In this document: piece by piece, positions 24,403-36,100 of the stretch
Numbering within the stretch: the first letter of the stretch is position 1
Layout of the letters: every line of letters begins with the position of its first letter
Origin: Eudorina sp. 2006-703-Eu-15
Lineage: Eukaryota; Chlorophyta; Chlorophyceae; Chlamydomonadales; Volvocaceae
Assembly (NCBI GenBank): GCA_003117195.1
Contig: BDSI01000027.1
Span: 186,001 to 250,000 of the forward strand
Reading direction: 5' to 3'
Length of the DNA stretch: 64,000 nt
Made by a program: the position numbers and the translations under genes
The notes under the pieces: generated by a model
Seen by the model: the letters and a program-made list of their open reading frames with translations, nothing else
What the model was told of the DNA's origin: nothing
Databases searched by the model: none

Positions 24403-24688
24403 CGTCAGCGCTCCTCATATCGTTTGCCTAGTATGGGTGCGGACCCCCCAGGGGGGGTTCCGCCCGAACCGACCTCGTCTACCTCCCTCCCCCCCCCAGT
24501 ATGCGGACCCCCGGGCCCTCAATTCCCGCAATCAAGGTACATTCGTGGCTACAGACTCGGACTCCCGCGACACTCCCTCCGCTGCCAAGAAACGGATTGG
24601 CAGGGGGGGTAAGGAGTACAGGAATTGGAAGACAAATGTATACAGGGCAGGCAGGGGGCGAAGGGAAGCAGAGACTAGGGCCGCCCCG

Positions 24689-26993
24689 TCAGTCGAACAG
24701 GCGGTGTAGCTCCTCCAGCAGCTCCAGCTGGGCGGCCAGACCGGTGACGTGCAGCTCGTCGCGGAGCATGTCGCGGACCACAGCGGCGCCGCCCCCGCCG
24801 CGCATCACCCGCATCAACCCGCACAGCGCGCGACCTGCGCAGCCGCCGCCGCCACACAAAGAAGAAGTGACAGCAGATAGGGGCACCCGGACAGCGCCGT
24901 CAGTCCGCAGGAGCAAGCCCTACGCACCAGTGCCCGGGTGCCCGAGGGCTCACGGGCGCACAAGAAACGCAGAATCGGTCTGCCTCGGAGTGCGATTACG
25001 GTAACTGCCCCGCGCTTTCTGTGTGTTCTGTGGAGGTACGGTAGGGTACCCGGTAACGACCGGAGCGCAGATCGAGAAGCGTACAAGCTATTATGACCAG
25101 GTGGAGGGAGGGAGCTCATTTCCAAACGGCCAAACGTTTAGCTCCAGGGCACAAGAGCTCCAGTGGCATATGGCTGCGGCGATTTGATGGTCGTGGCAGT
25201 CGAGAGCTGTTTTGTCCCTGCAGCAACGCATCCCGCGCACCTCCCGCGCAGGCTCCGACGGATCTCAAACACCACGTCACAACAACAACAACAAAACACG
25301 TCACACTTCATACCAGTCCACCCGCGGCCAAGCGCGCTACCCCTGGCTCCCACCTGTGATGCCCATCTCCTCGAACTTGTCCGCCAGCCCGCCGTGGCCG
25401 ATGCGCACCAGCCAGTCCCGAACCTGCGGCGGCAGCGATGGGCCGAGGGCCGGGTCAAGGAGTGCGGAAGCTTCGGGGTGGGGTGCAGCAAATGGGCAGA
25501 CATTTTAAAGCTGCGCTGCTGCCAGAGCAATGGTCCAATTGGGGTGGGGGGGCCCCGCAACTCGTCGCGTCTGCTCCCTTCCTCCATTCATGAAAAGGAT
25601 GAGAAACAACTCACACAGCAGGCAGGGCAAGGTCAGCAGCATGACGAGGCAACCAACTATCGCCGCGTGTGAGGAGGTGGACGCGCGCCACCGGCGTCCA
25701 GGGGGGGCGCTGCGCGGAATGCAGCCCCTACCCACACCACACCGCGCCCTGCCATCCAACTGGGCCCCAACCCGAGATATTGTCGACCACTCGGCCACGG
25801 TCCCGTCGCCCCTCCCGCAACGCCCCCACACCAACACCCACGCACACCCACCTGGGACGCCTTCCACCGCTCCACGAGCTGGCTGGTGCTGGTGGCGGGC
25901 ACTGCCACCTCGCCCTCCTCATGCTCCACCATCTCCATTCCCACGCCCATGCCCATTGGCAAGCCGACGTCCATGCCCATTGCCATGCCCACATCCATGC
26001 CCATATCCATGCCGACTGCCATGCCCATACCCATGCCCACTCCCATGCCCTGAGGCCCCTCCGCCCCGCCCAGCGCCCCATCCAACAGCAGATCCACGGA
26101 CGACTGGCTCACGAAGTGGTCGCTGCTGACGTCCTCCTCGTCTGCCGCCGCGGTCCCCTCTCGCTCCTCCCCGCTGCCGCCGACGACAGCGCCGAGCTGC
26201 GCCTCCGCCCCGCCCGGGTAGTGGCGGTGCGGCCGCTGCTGAGAGCGCTGCATCGACGTCGAGCCGTCGCGGAACAGTAACAGCCCCTCGCCGCCACCCC
26301 CGTCGTCGTCGTTGCCGTTGTCGACACCGCCGCCGCCCCCGTACACTCTGCTGCCGGGATGACCCGCGCTGCCGAAGCTGCCGCCACCGCCCTCGCCCCC
26401 AGCAGTCATCATTGAGCGGCGGGAACTCAGACGGGACAGCTGCAGCCCCTGTGGCGGCAGCCCCGGCGCGCCGCCGGTGCTGGCACTGCCGCCCCGACCC
26501 ATGGGTCCGCCCAAGAACGCCGCCTCGCTGCCCTCGCCATCCTGACCCGCCGACAGGCCCCCCTCGCTTCCCGCGCCGCCGGCGCGGGTGCCGCCCCGGC
26601 CGTCGCCGCCGCCACCGCCAAGCTGCCGGCCGGGCCCCCGCGTCCCCTCATCCTCCCGGCTCAGCGGACTGCGCAGCGACGCCACGTGTCCGTTGGCCGC
26701 GTGTCCGGCGCCCCGGGACAGAGACATGGACGTGCGGCGCTCCGCGGCGGCGGCGGCGGCGGCGGCGGCCCGGGCGAAGGTCTCGTCAATGCTCGCACGC
26801 GCCCGCCGAGAGCCGCCGTCCAGGACCATGGCCAGCCTCTCGCCCACCAGGTCGTCCGCGTCGCCCTCGACACCCGACGCCACCGACAACCTCGGCGCCG
26901 GGGGCTCGGGGGCGCCGCCGCCGCCGCTGCCCCCGCCTCCGCCTCCGCCGGTGACCGGCGGGCCGACCGACGGCGCCGCGCTGTTGCTGCTGC

Positions 26994-27057
<64 letters not shown>

Positions 27058-27071
27058 GGTGTTGGTGTTGG

Positions 27072-27102
<31 letters not shown>

Positions 27103-30100
27103 GGTGGTGGTGGTGTCAGCCACTGCGCTGTTACGCCGCGAGGTCCACTGTAGGGCCTTCTGCCGAAGGGCCCACAGCCCGCCGCCTGTGCCGCCGGCGC
27201 CGTCGGCGCCGGGTCGCTGGTTGCCGGCGCTGCTGCCGCTGCTCTCGCGCCCGGCCTCCCCCGACGTCGCCGTCAGCAGCGTCGTCGACGTCGAAGGGCG
27301 GTCGGAGCGGTCGGGGGCGCCGGGTGGCGGCTCCGGCGGCGTCGGCGGCTGGGGCAGCGCCTGCGCGCCGGCCGCGCCGGCGGGCAGCGCCGAGGGTGGC
27401 GGCGAGGCTTGGGCCTGAAGGCTGCCGAACCCGCTCAAGGCCGCGGTCAGGCTGTGCGCGCTCGTGGTGCTTAGGCCGTCGTCCGGCGGCCCGCCCTGGA
27501 CCCCCTTGCTGAAGGGGGCGGGGATGGCGGTGACGGTGTCGGTCCGCGCCAGCACGCTGCCCCGCCCGCTGCCCCGCGAGGCGGCGGACGGCGGCGCCAG
27601 CGCCACCGCCGCCGACACGAGCGCGGCGGTGACGGGCCGCAGCAGCGTCAGGAAGGGGCTGCGGCTGGCTGCGGCTGCGAGGGACAGGGGCCCTGCCGCG
27701 GCGGCCGAGGGGGCTGCGGCCGCTTGCGGCTGCTGCTGCTGTTGCTGGTGTTTTTGTTGCTTTTGCTGTTGCTGTTGTTGCTGCTGCTGCTGCTGTTCCT
27801 GGGACTGCTCTGGTTGCTGTTGCAGCTGTGGCTGCGGCTGCTGTTGGGATTGCACAGGTTCAGCAGCAGCAGCCAGGGAACCGCCGCCTGGGCCGGGTTG
27901 GGCGATTGCGCCGGCGGCGGCGTGCCCGTCATCTAGCCGCTCCTCCTGCTCCAGGCCATGCCCCGGTCCCTGCCCCTGCCCCTTGTCCGGATGCCGCTCC
28001 TCCTGCTGGCTGCTGGCCTGCTGCTGCTGCTGCTGCCGTCCCTGGCGCCCCGCCAGCACCTGCATCCCGCGCTGCGCAGCCGCCGCCGCCGCCTCCGTAC
28101 TCACGTGACCCATCGGACCGCCGCGGGCCGCACCCAGCTCCCCGCGCGGCTCCAGGATCTCGCCCGCGCCTGGGGCGGCGGGCCCCGCCCCTGGCCCCGC
28201 CCCGGCAGTGGCGGTGTCGCCCGCCGCCTTGACCCCCGGCTGCAGCGCCTGCATGAACTGCTCCGCCGCGTTGGAGCCCCCCGGCAGTCCCAGCAGGTCC
28301 CCCGTGCTGCCGCCCTGAGCCGTGGCAGCGCTGCTCTGGCCGTCCGTACTGCCCGCCTCCGCCTCGTCAACACTCTCCAGCAGCCCCCCACTGACGCTCT
28401 GCAGCAGCAGCGGCCGACCCGTCCCGCCGCTGCCCCGCCGCCTCAAGCTGCGGTGGGTCGCCGGCGGACCGGCGGAGCGCCGCGGCGACGCCGCTACCGC
28501 CGCCGCCGCCGCCGCCGCCCAGACTCCCGCCTGCATCTCCGCCTGCTCCACATCCATCGGATCCTGCCGACCCCGCGCCGCCGCCGCCGTCGTGCGCCGC
28601 TGCTCCTCCAGTGAAGCGCCCCTCGCGTCCCTCACGCCCTGCCCGTGCGTGACCGCAGCACCGAACGGGAGGGTATCCCAAGGCGCAACCGCCGCCGCCG
28701 CCGCCGCTGCCGTAGCCTGCGGCGACGGCGACGCCGGCACGGAGGCCAGCTCCCTGTCTACGGCCGTCGGCTCGACCCCGGAGTCCTGCTCGCTGGGCGC
28801 ACCCGCGGCCCCCCCCACCAGACTGGGCGCGTACTCGCTGGCGAGGCCCAGGGACGTGGACGTGTTGTCCCGGAGGATCAGTCTGTCGAGTGTCGGCGTG
28901 GAGCGGGGCGCTGGGGACTGCGTTGGCGTCGCCACCGCCGCCGGACCGAGCCGGCGGGCGCCTCCGCCGCCGACCCGTGGGTCGGGAATGACGGCGGCTG
29001 TGGAGGAGGACAGCTGCACGGACGAGGACGCGTCGGCGTCGTCGGCGGACATCGACACGGCCGGGGTGTCGACCAGGCAGGACGCCAGGTCGGGCTCGCC
29101 GCCGTCCTCCTCGTCGGGTCCGGCGGCCGCAGCAGCGACCTGGGACCCCATTCGCCGCTGCCGCGCCGAGTCCGGAAGCGGCGGCCCCGGCGGAAGCGGG
29201 GGAAGCGGTGGCGAGGCCCGCCCGTTCTGCAGCCGCTGCTTCTGCTGCTGATCATCTCCGTTGCTGCCATCGCCGCCCTGTTGACTGCCCTGATGGCGGT
29301 TATGATTGCTGTGTCCTTCGTGGTGTTCGTGATGGTGTTGGTAGTGATGGTTGTGGTTGTTGTTGTTGTGGTGGTGGTGACTGTGACTGTGATGATGGTG
29401 CTGGTTGTGGTGGTGGTGGGTGTGGCGGCCGCCGCTGCCGCCGCCGTGGCCCGGGCCGAAGGGCCCCACGGGCTGCTGCTGCATGGGGTCGACCTTCTGC
29501 GGGGTGCCCGACTCGCCGAAGGGGGAGTCGTCCCGCAGCGCCTGGCCGCCCGCGCCCTTCCGGCCGCCGCACTGCAGCTGCCGCACCGCAATCGGCGGCG
29601 GCATCCGCAGCATCAGCAAGTCGTCGCCCAGCAAGGCGCCGAGGGCGCCATCCCCGCCGTCGCCCAGCCCGCTGTCCCCGGCCCCGGCCCCGGCACCTCC
29701 GCCGCCGTCGCCGCCGCCGGGCGCCGACGCGGCTGCCGCGACCGCCGACGCCCTGGGGCCATCTGGCCGCTGCGGCGGCGGCGCCGACGACGAGGCGGGG
29801 AGCGCCGGGGGGCAGCCGCCGCGTGGGGAGGTGCGGGGGCTCCCCGGGGGATGGGTGTGGGAGTGGGGGTACGGCATGTGGATGGACGCTGCCTCGTGCG
29901 CAGTGACTCGCGGGAATTCCGCCCCCGGCTGCGCCGCCGCCGCCGCCGCCGCCACTCCGTCCCCCCCCTCGTGAGCCCCAGACACCTCTGGCCACCGAGG
30001 TGGCTGCAGCAGGCACCTCCCGCCGGCCCCAGACAGACCGCTGCCGCCGCCGCCGTCGCCACCTCCGGAGGCGGAGGTGGCATGCTGCTGCGCGTTGCGG

Positions 30101-33100
30101 CCGCGGTCCAGGGAGCGTCGGCAGGGCTGGGGCGGCAACGGCGGCAGAGGCGGCAGCGGACCGGGATCCGGCGGCAGCGGCGGCGCTGCGGCCAGTCCGT
30201 CCGGCAGTCCCTCGGGTCGGAGCACCAGGGACAGCTCCCCGAAGGCCTCCGCCGGTTCCTCGGGCTGCTGCGGCGGCTGCTGCTGCTGCTGCTGCTGGGG
30301 TTCGGGGGACTCCGGGGCCCGGCCGGGGGGAGACTCCAGGAGCATGGACATCAGACGCCGCGTGGGCGACACACCGCCTCCGCCTCCGGTGCCTCCGCCG
30401 CCGCTGTTGTTGCGGCTGCCGGCGCCGCCGCTGGGCCCCCTCCCGTCGCTGCCGTGCAACCCCGGTCCGTCGCCTGCCTCCTCGGCACTGCTCAGCACGC
30501 TGCCGCCGCCGTTGACGCCGCCGCCGCCCATGCTGTCCCTGCTCTTCATGCTGCCGCAGGACAGCAGCGGCGCAGTGATATCGTACGGAACCTCCGGCAG
30601 CACGTACGACGCGCCGCTGCCGCGGCGCGATCGGTGGGAATGGCGGTGCTGCCAACTGGGGGCGGGGGACGGCAGCTCGGAGCGCTGCTCAGTGGCGGTT
30701 GCCGTGGCTGCCGTACGCCCAGGCCCGCCGCCACCGCCGCCACCGCCGCCGCCACCGCCGCCGCCGGCCTGTCCCTCCGCGTTCGATCTACGCCTGTGGT
30801 GCCCGTGCCCCTGGCCACCGCCGTACACCTGCATGTGTTGGCTGCTGCCGTAATGACCGCTGCTGCCGTACTGGCTGCTGCCATGATGACTACTGCTGCC
30901 GTACTGCAGCTGTTGCTGGTGTTGGTGCGGATGTAGCTGCTGGTGCTGGTTGTGCTGCTGGTTGTGGTGGTGGCTGATCAGGGAGGGTGTGGGCGAGGGC
31001 GCCGCCACCAGCAGGGTGGACGACGAGGGCCTGGAGCGGTGCAGGGCGGTGGTGCTGGCGGGCCGCCTGCACTGCCGCGCCAGGGGCCCCAGCTCCCGCT
31101 CCAGGGCGGCCACCCTCTCGGTGATGAGGCGCCGCTCCGAGAAGTCAAAGTAGAGCTTGGTGCCCACGAGGATGCCCAGCCAGCCGGTGGGCCTGGCGGG
31201 GCGAGGGGGAGCGCGACGGAGACCGGGACCAAGAGGACGGGGGGAGGGGCGGGGCGGGGCTGCCATGATTCGTGAGCGGTGCAGGGCGCAATGGAGAGCG
31301 AGGTCGCCGGTGGGGTGGCTGGCGGTGCAGGACAGGGCAGGACAGGACAGGGCAGGGCAGGGCAGGGCAGGTTATCCACACTACCATGCTGGAAGCCATG
31401 ACCTGAAACCGGCTTGGTTCGCAAGGCTCTTGGACCGCATGTGGGCCTCAATCGTCACCTTTGGACGGTAGTAGTATGCTTTTCCCCGCTTGTGCATCGT
31501 CATGTGCGTGCTTCTAGGCGTTCTTCGCGTGCCCTTGAGCCTACGGCTCGTATGGGTAGGTGTACAGGTATATGGGGTGCCGCACCCCAGCCAGGTAACG
31601 GATGCCCGAGTTCCCGCCATCGCAGCCAGTAAGCCGCAGACTCCAGCTGCGCGCCGGCCCGCCAAGGGGGAGAGTGTCACTCGCGCGGGGTTTTCGGGAA
31701 GCGGTCCACAAGCACGGCCGGTGTGTCGTCGTACCTGTACCCCCGCTCCATCATGATGGGGATGATCCGCTTGCGCTGCTGGAAGGCGTACCTGCCGGGG
31801 GGGGGAGGGGGGAGTTGGCGCGGGGAGTTGGCCCGGGGAGTTGGCCCGGGGAGTTGGAGAGGGGTGGGGGGTGGCTCCAGAATGGATCCACGCAGGCCGC
31901 GCAATCGAAGCGAAACCCGGCATGGCGGGGAGGGGGGGCTGCCTCCGGATGATGATGAGGCAGCAGCGCGCCACCGCAGCCGCAGCCGCGCACCACCTCC
32001 CCCTCCCCCTCCTGTGTGGAGACCCCGTACCCAACAACTCGCCCCCGTCAGTGCGGCAGGTCGGAGACCGCCCGCCCTCCGCCACCCCCCCGCCCTCCGC
32101 ACCCCCCCCCGCACCCCGCACCCCCCCCCCGCACCCCGCACCCCGCGCCCTCCGCACCCCCCCCCCGCCCTCCGCACCCCCCCCCGCCCTCAGCACCCCC
32201 CCCGCAACCCCCCCGCCCTCCGCACCCCCCCCCGCCCTCCGCACCCCCCCCCCGCCCTCAGCACCCGCCCCCCCGCCCACCGCACCCCCCGCCCTCCGCA
32301 CCCCCCTTGCCCTTTGAGCTGACAGAGGCACTCACTCGGCCTCCGCCCGGCAGGCCTGGCTCTCCTTGTAGTGCTTGGTGATGCAGAGCAGCACAGCGGC
32401 GGCGCCCTCCACCGCCAGAGCCATCGCCTCCAGGGTGGAGCCTGCGCACAGGTGAGGAAGACAGAGAGAGAGAGCCCGGGGCTGGGAGCTGGGTGCTGGG
32501 GGCCGGGAGCTGGGTGAGGCGAAGCTCAGTTCAGCCAAGTCCGCAAGTGCATGTGGAGCGCTGCGGCCGCAACACACACCGGCTGTACCGTATCCGGCTA
32601 TCCGCACAGGGCGCTACAGCCGCGTTGGTCCCCTGTGCTCGTGCCGGCTGCCCTCCGGCACTCGCTAGCCCCGCACTGCTATGCGTTGACGTCACGGCGA
32701 CAGTCACCGGCGCGCTGACCCACTTGGATCGCGCCCCTCCGAAACCACCAAGGGTCCGTGATCACACCAGCACGCGCCCCACACACGGACCCAGGATCCA
32801 GGATCCACCCGCCCGCGCGGGTTCCTGCTGCAGCCGACATCTGGCCCCCGGGCCAAGGCAGGCCAAGGCAGCCAGGGTGTCGGAACCGCACCACCACCTG
32901 GCCACGTGGCCGGGATGCCGCCGGATTCAACGGCTTCGTACGGGTTCCTGGAGCCCGCACACAGCCTCATCGCTCACTCCTCCCCCAACGCACACACCCA
33001 GTCCCGAGGACCGCTCCAGGATAACTCCCGAACTGGGAAAGGGACGTGCCGGGTGCCATCCATACCGGCCCGGCCGGACTCCGCTCACTTCGCAACCCTG

Positions 33101-36100
33101 GACCCAGCGCCAAGCCCCACCCCGACCCTTACCTGACATCTGTGCGGAGCAAGCACGGCGGGTTGATGGATGAAGTTTCGTAGCCGGACAGGAGGGAGGG
33201 GGCCGGGGCCGGGGGCGGGGGCGGGTCAGCGGTGTCACCACGCACGCAGCCCAGCAAGGAGGCCTCTTCCTTCCCGGCCTTCAGTCCCCAGCCCTCTCAG
33301 CAGTCCGGGCGGAACCAGCAACGGCGTCCCGTGCGGCACCCGGCGTGCGCCACTACCCGCGCCGCCGTCTCGTCTTCGCGACATCGGCCCCGAGCTCGCG
33401 GACCCAGATCAAACGAGCCGGGCCAACCGCCCCATGACCCCCTTCAAGTCCAGGCGCTCAAGAGGGGTCGCGAGGGCCACTTCACCCCGGCACCAGGCAC
33501 GCAGGCAGAACTGCTGTCCACTTCAACCCCGCCGCTGTCCACCCGCGTCCGCCCAGCGCGGCCCCCCCCACCGCACCTTCTCCACATCCATCCAGGTCCG
33601 CAGCCCCCTCAGCTCCAGCGCCTCCTTGATCATCAGCGCCTTCTGCTGACTGCCCCACTCGTAGCTGATCATGATGTGGCCGCACTCAACCCCCCCGCCG
33701 CCGCCCCCATCTGGGTTCCCAACCGCGTGGGGCCCCAAATCCATGGCGCTGGGGCCGGCGCTGGTGCTGCCCCTGACCGGCGGGGCGACCCCCTGCGGGC
33801 CCGGGCCGTGGCAGTAACCCGTCTGGGAGACGCGCTGCCTGGTCCCGGGGCCCTGCCCCTGCCCCTGATGCCCCTGCCAGTGCACCCGCGCGTGTCCGGG
33901 TCCGGGTCCGTGAGCCGGGCCGTGGCCGTGTCCATGGCTTTGGCTATAGATGCCGGGGGAATCCGGGGCTCCTTGATTCGGGTGGAGGAGGTTGGCATGG
34001 TGGTGCTGCTGCGCGTGCTGCGGATGCGGTTGCGACGGCGCGCCAGGGGGCCCGCCGACCCGAATGGGTGCCGAGGCGCACGAGTTGCAGCGGTGCAGGA
34101 TGCCCGCTGGGGTTCGGTCCCCCGCCGGGGGGTGGTGTGGGTGGCTGGCGAGGGGGTGGAGAGGCCGCTGCGGATAGCCGTCGGGCCCCGGGCCGGCCGG
34201 CACAGCCGTCTCCGACGCGGCTGCGGGCTGCAGCTGCCGCGGCGAGGCGGGCGCCCCCGGCGGCGCGTGCCACCCGGGCCCGGCCGGACCCGAGCCGCAG
34301 GTTCTGTCCATCGGACAGGTCCCCCTGCGCATCACCGGCTGGCCCCCCGACGACGACACGGAAGCCGCGGGGTGGGGGTGGGGGTGGTGATGTGGGCCGT
34401 GGCTAACGCTGACGGGCAGCACAATCCCCTCCCCGCCGCCGCCGCCGTCGCCAGCCCCGTCACCGCCGCCGCCGCCGTCAGCTCGGCCGGGGAGGTGCAC
34501 CGCCGACGCCGAGTGCAGCAGCGGCACTGACGACGCGGCTGCCAGGCGGTCGTACGACCTGGGTGGCAGGGGCCCGTCCAGGAGCCGCCTCCGGTCCGCC
34601 GGGTCCGGGTCCGGCAGCTCGCCCCTCCAGGGATGGGGCTCCTGGGAGTGAGGAGGAGGGTAGTGGGGGTGAGGGCCCTGTCCGGCCCCCGCCTCGCCCG
34701 CGCCCTCCGGCCCGCTGCAGAGCGGGGGGTCGTCGGGCGGGGGGTCGTCGCTGTCCCAGCTGCGCGGCGCGCCCCCCTTCCGCAGCATCCCCGTGTCGGT
34801 GTAGCCCAGGGTGAAGAGGCAGCCCCGGGCCACCTCACGGACCAGGTCCAGACCGGACTGCCGGGCGGTGCGGATGGCGCCCATCAGCGCTGCGGCACCG
34901 CGCCGCACCGCCGGGGGGAGGGGGGGGGGAAAGGGGGATAATAGGAAATTGGTAGACATATTCAACACCCCCCGGGGGGGAGGGGGAAGGGAACAATCAG
35001 GGGCGAGTCAAGGGGGGCTGAGCGACGGGAAGAGTCGGGGGAGGGTTAAATTGAAAAAGGAAATAAACCCGAAGAACGAACCCGGGCACACCCAACATAA
35101 CGCAGTATACTTACGTGGTGCGGTACCTGCAATAGCAAGGGAAAGACAGAGACCGCGCGCGGGCGCGTGGCGGCGCGGCCGCGCTGCCGCCGGTGCAGCG
35201 GCAGTCGGGGGAGGGGGAGGTGGAGGTGGAGGGGGAGGGGGAGGGGGGTGACCTGCCAGGTACATATTCCCCCCTGCTGCTGCTGGTCCCGTAGTCCCGC
35301 AGTACGGCGCTTCCTGCTGGGGCAGCCGCACTTCACTGAAGCCTTTGGGACTTTGCGACGTCTCACTTCTTCGGCGTCGTGCCGCATGCGGGACGGAGTC
35401 GCGGCGCCGGAGGACGTCTCACCTGTGTTCGCCAGGATCTGCTGTCGCGCCGGCTCGTAGAAAGCCTGTCGGAGCAACCCGGACCAAGGGAAGGAAGCAA
35501 TCGCGTGAAAAGCCGCCAAGGTCCCCACCGGGCATGCGGCCCATGACCACCCGGCTGCTGCTGCTGCTAAGCTGCTGCTAAGCTGCGTATGGCCGCCCTC
35601 CTCATGACCTTACCACGACCCAAATGGTGGCCGAGGCCCCCCACCCACCCACCCACAGAGACCTGATCCTCCCAACCCCAGAGGCCCCTGGCGCGCCTGC
35701 CCGTCCGCGGCCCTCTACCTCCGCCCCCGCCGACCCCTTCCTCCCCCGTACAGCAGCCCACCAGGTTCCACAGCGCCTCCACGCAGTACTTGACGGTGAT
35801 GGCCTTGCGGCTGTGCTCCTCGCTGAGCAGCACGTCCGCCAGCACCTCCACCCCGCCCTCCCGGGTCAGCACCAGCTTGTTGTCCTCATTGGCGCTCAGC
35901 CGCGCCAACGCCTGACACACCTGCGGGGTCCAGTGAGGTGAGGTGCGGTGCGGTGAGAGCGCCGTCCAGCCCACCACCTCGTGACCGCCCAGGGCGCCCA
36001 CCCGCCCACTCCCGCACCACCCCGCAGCTGAGAGCAGGTCACCCCCTCCCACCCCCACCCACCGCGGCCGGATCCGCCCTACCATAACACCCTTGTGTCT

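Larger units (their letters stand above)
20824..24688. other. 3.9-kb convergent region with repeats, no gene seen
   Basis: This lies between the 3' ends of the kinase (plus) and the ARM-TIR-SAM gene (minus). It holds two G-rich minisatellites (21401-21500 and 21532-21655), a (GGA)n run (22458-22541), a poly-C tract near 23192 and a (CCT)n(CCA)n run (about 24338-24402). Long frames here are low-complexity artefacts without splice logic or protein similarity. Part of it is expected to be the 3' untranslated regions of both genes. Confidence 0.4.

Noticed and set aside
26588..30936. Several long plus-strand frames opposite the big minus-strand exon
   Set aside because: They are the reverse of triplet-repeat coding sequence (for example poly-Leu or poly-Val opposite poly-Asn and poly-Gln); the minus frame is continuous with TIR and SAM exons in correct phase.
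28645..30936. 763-codon plus-strand frame
   Set aside because: Arg/Ala/Val-rich antisense of the ARM-TIR-SAM linker; no domain.
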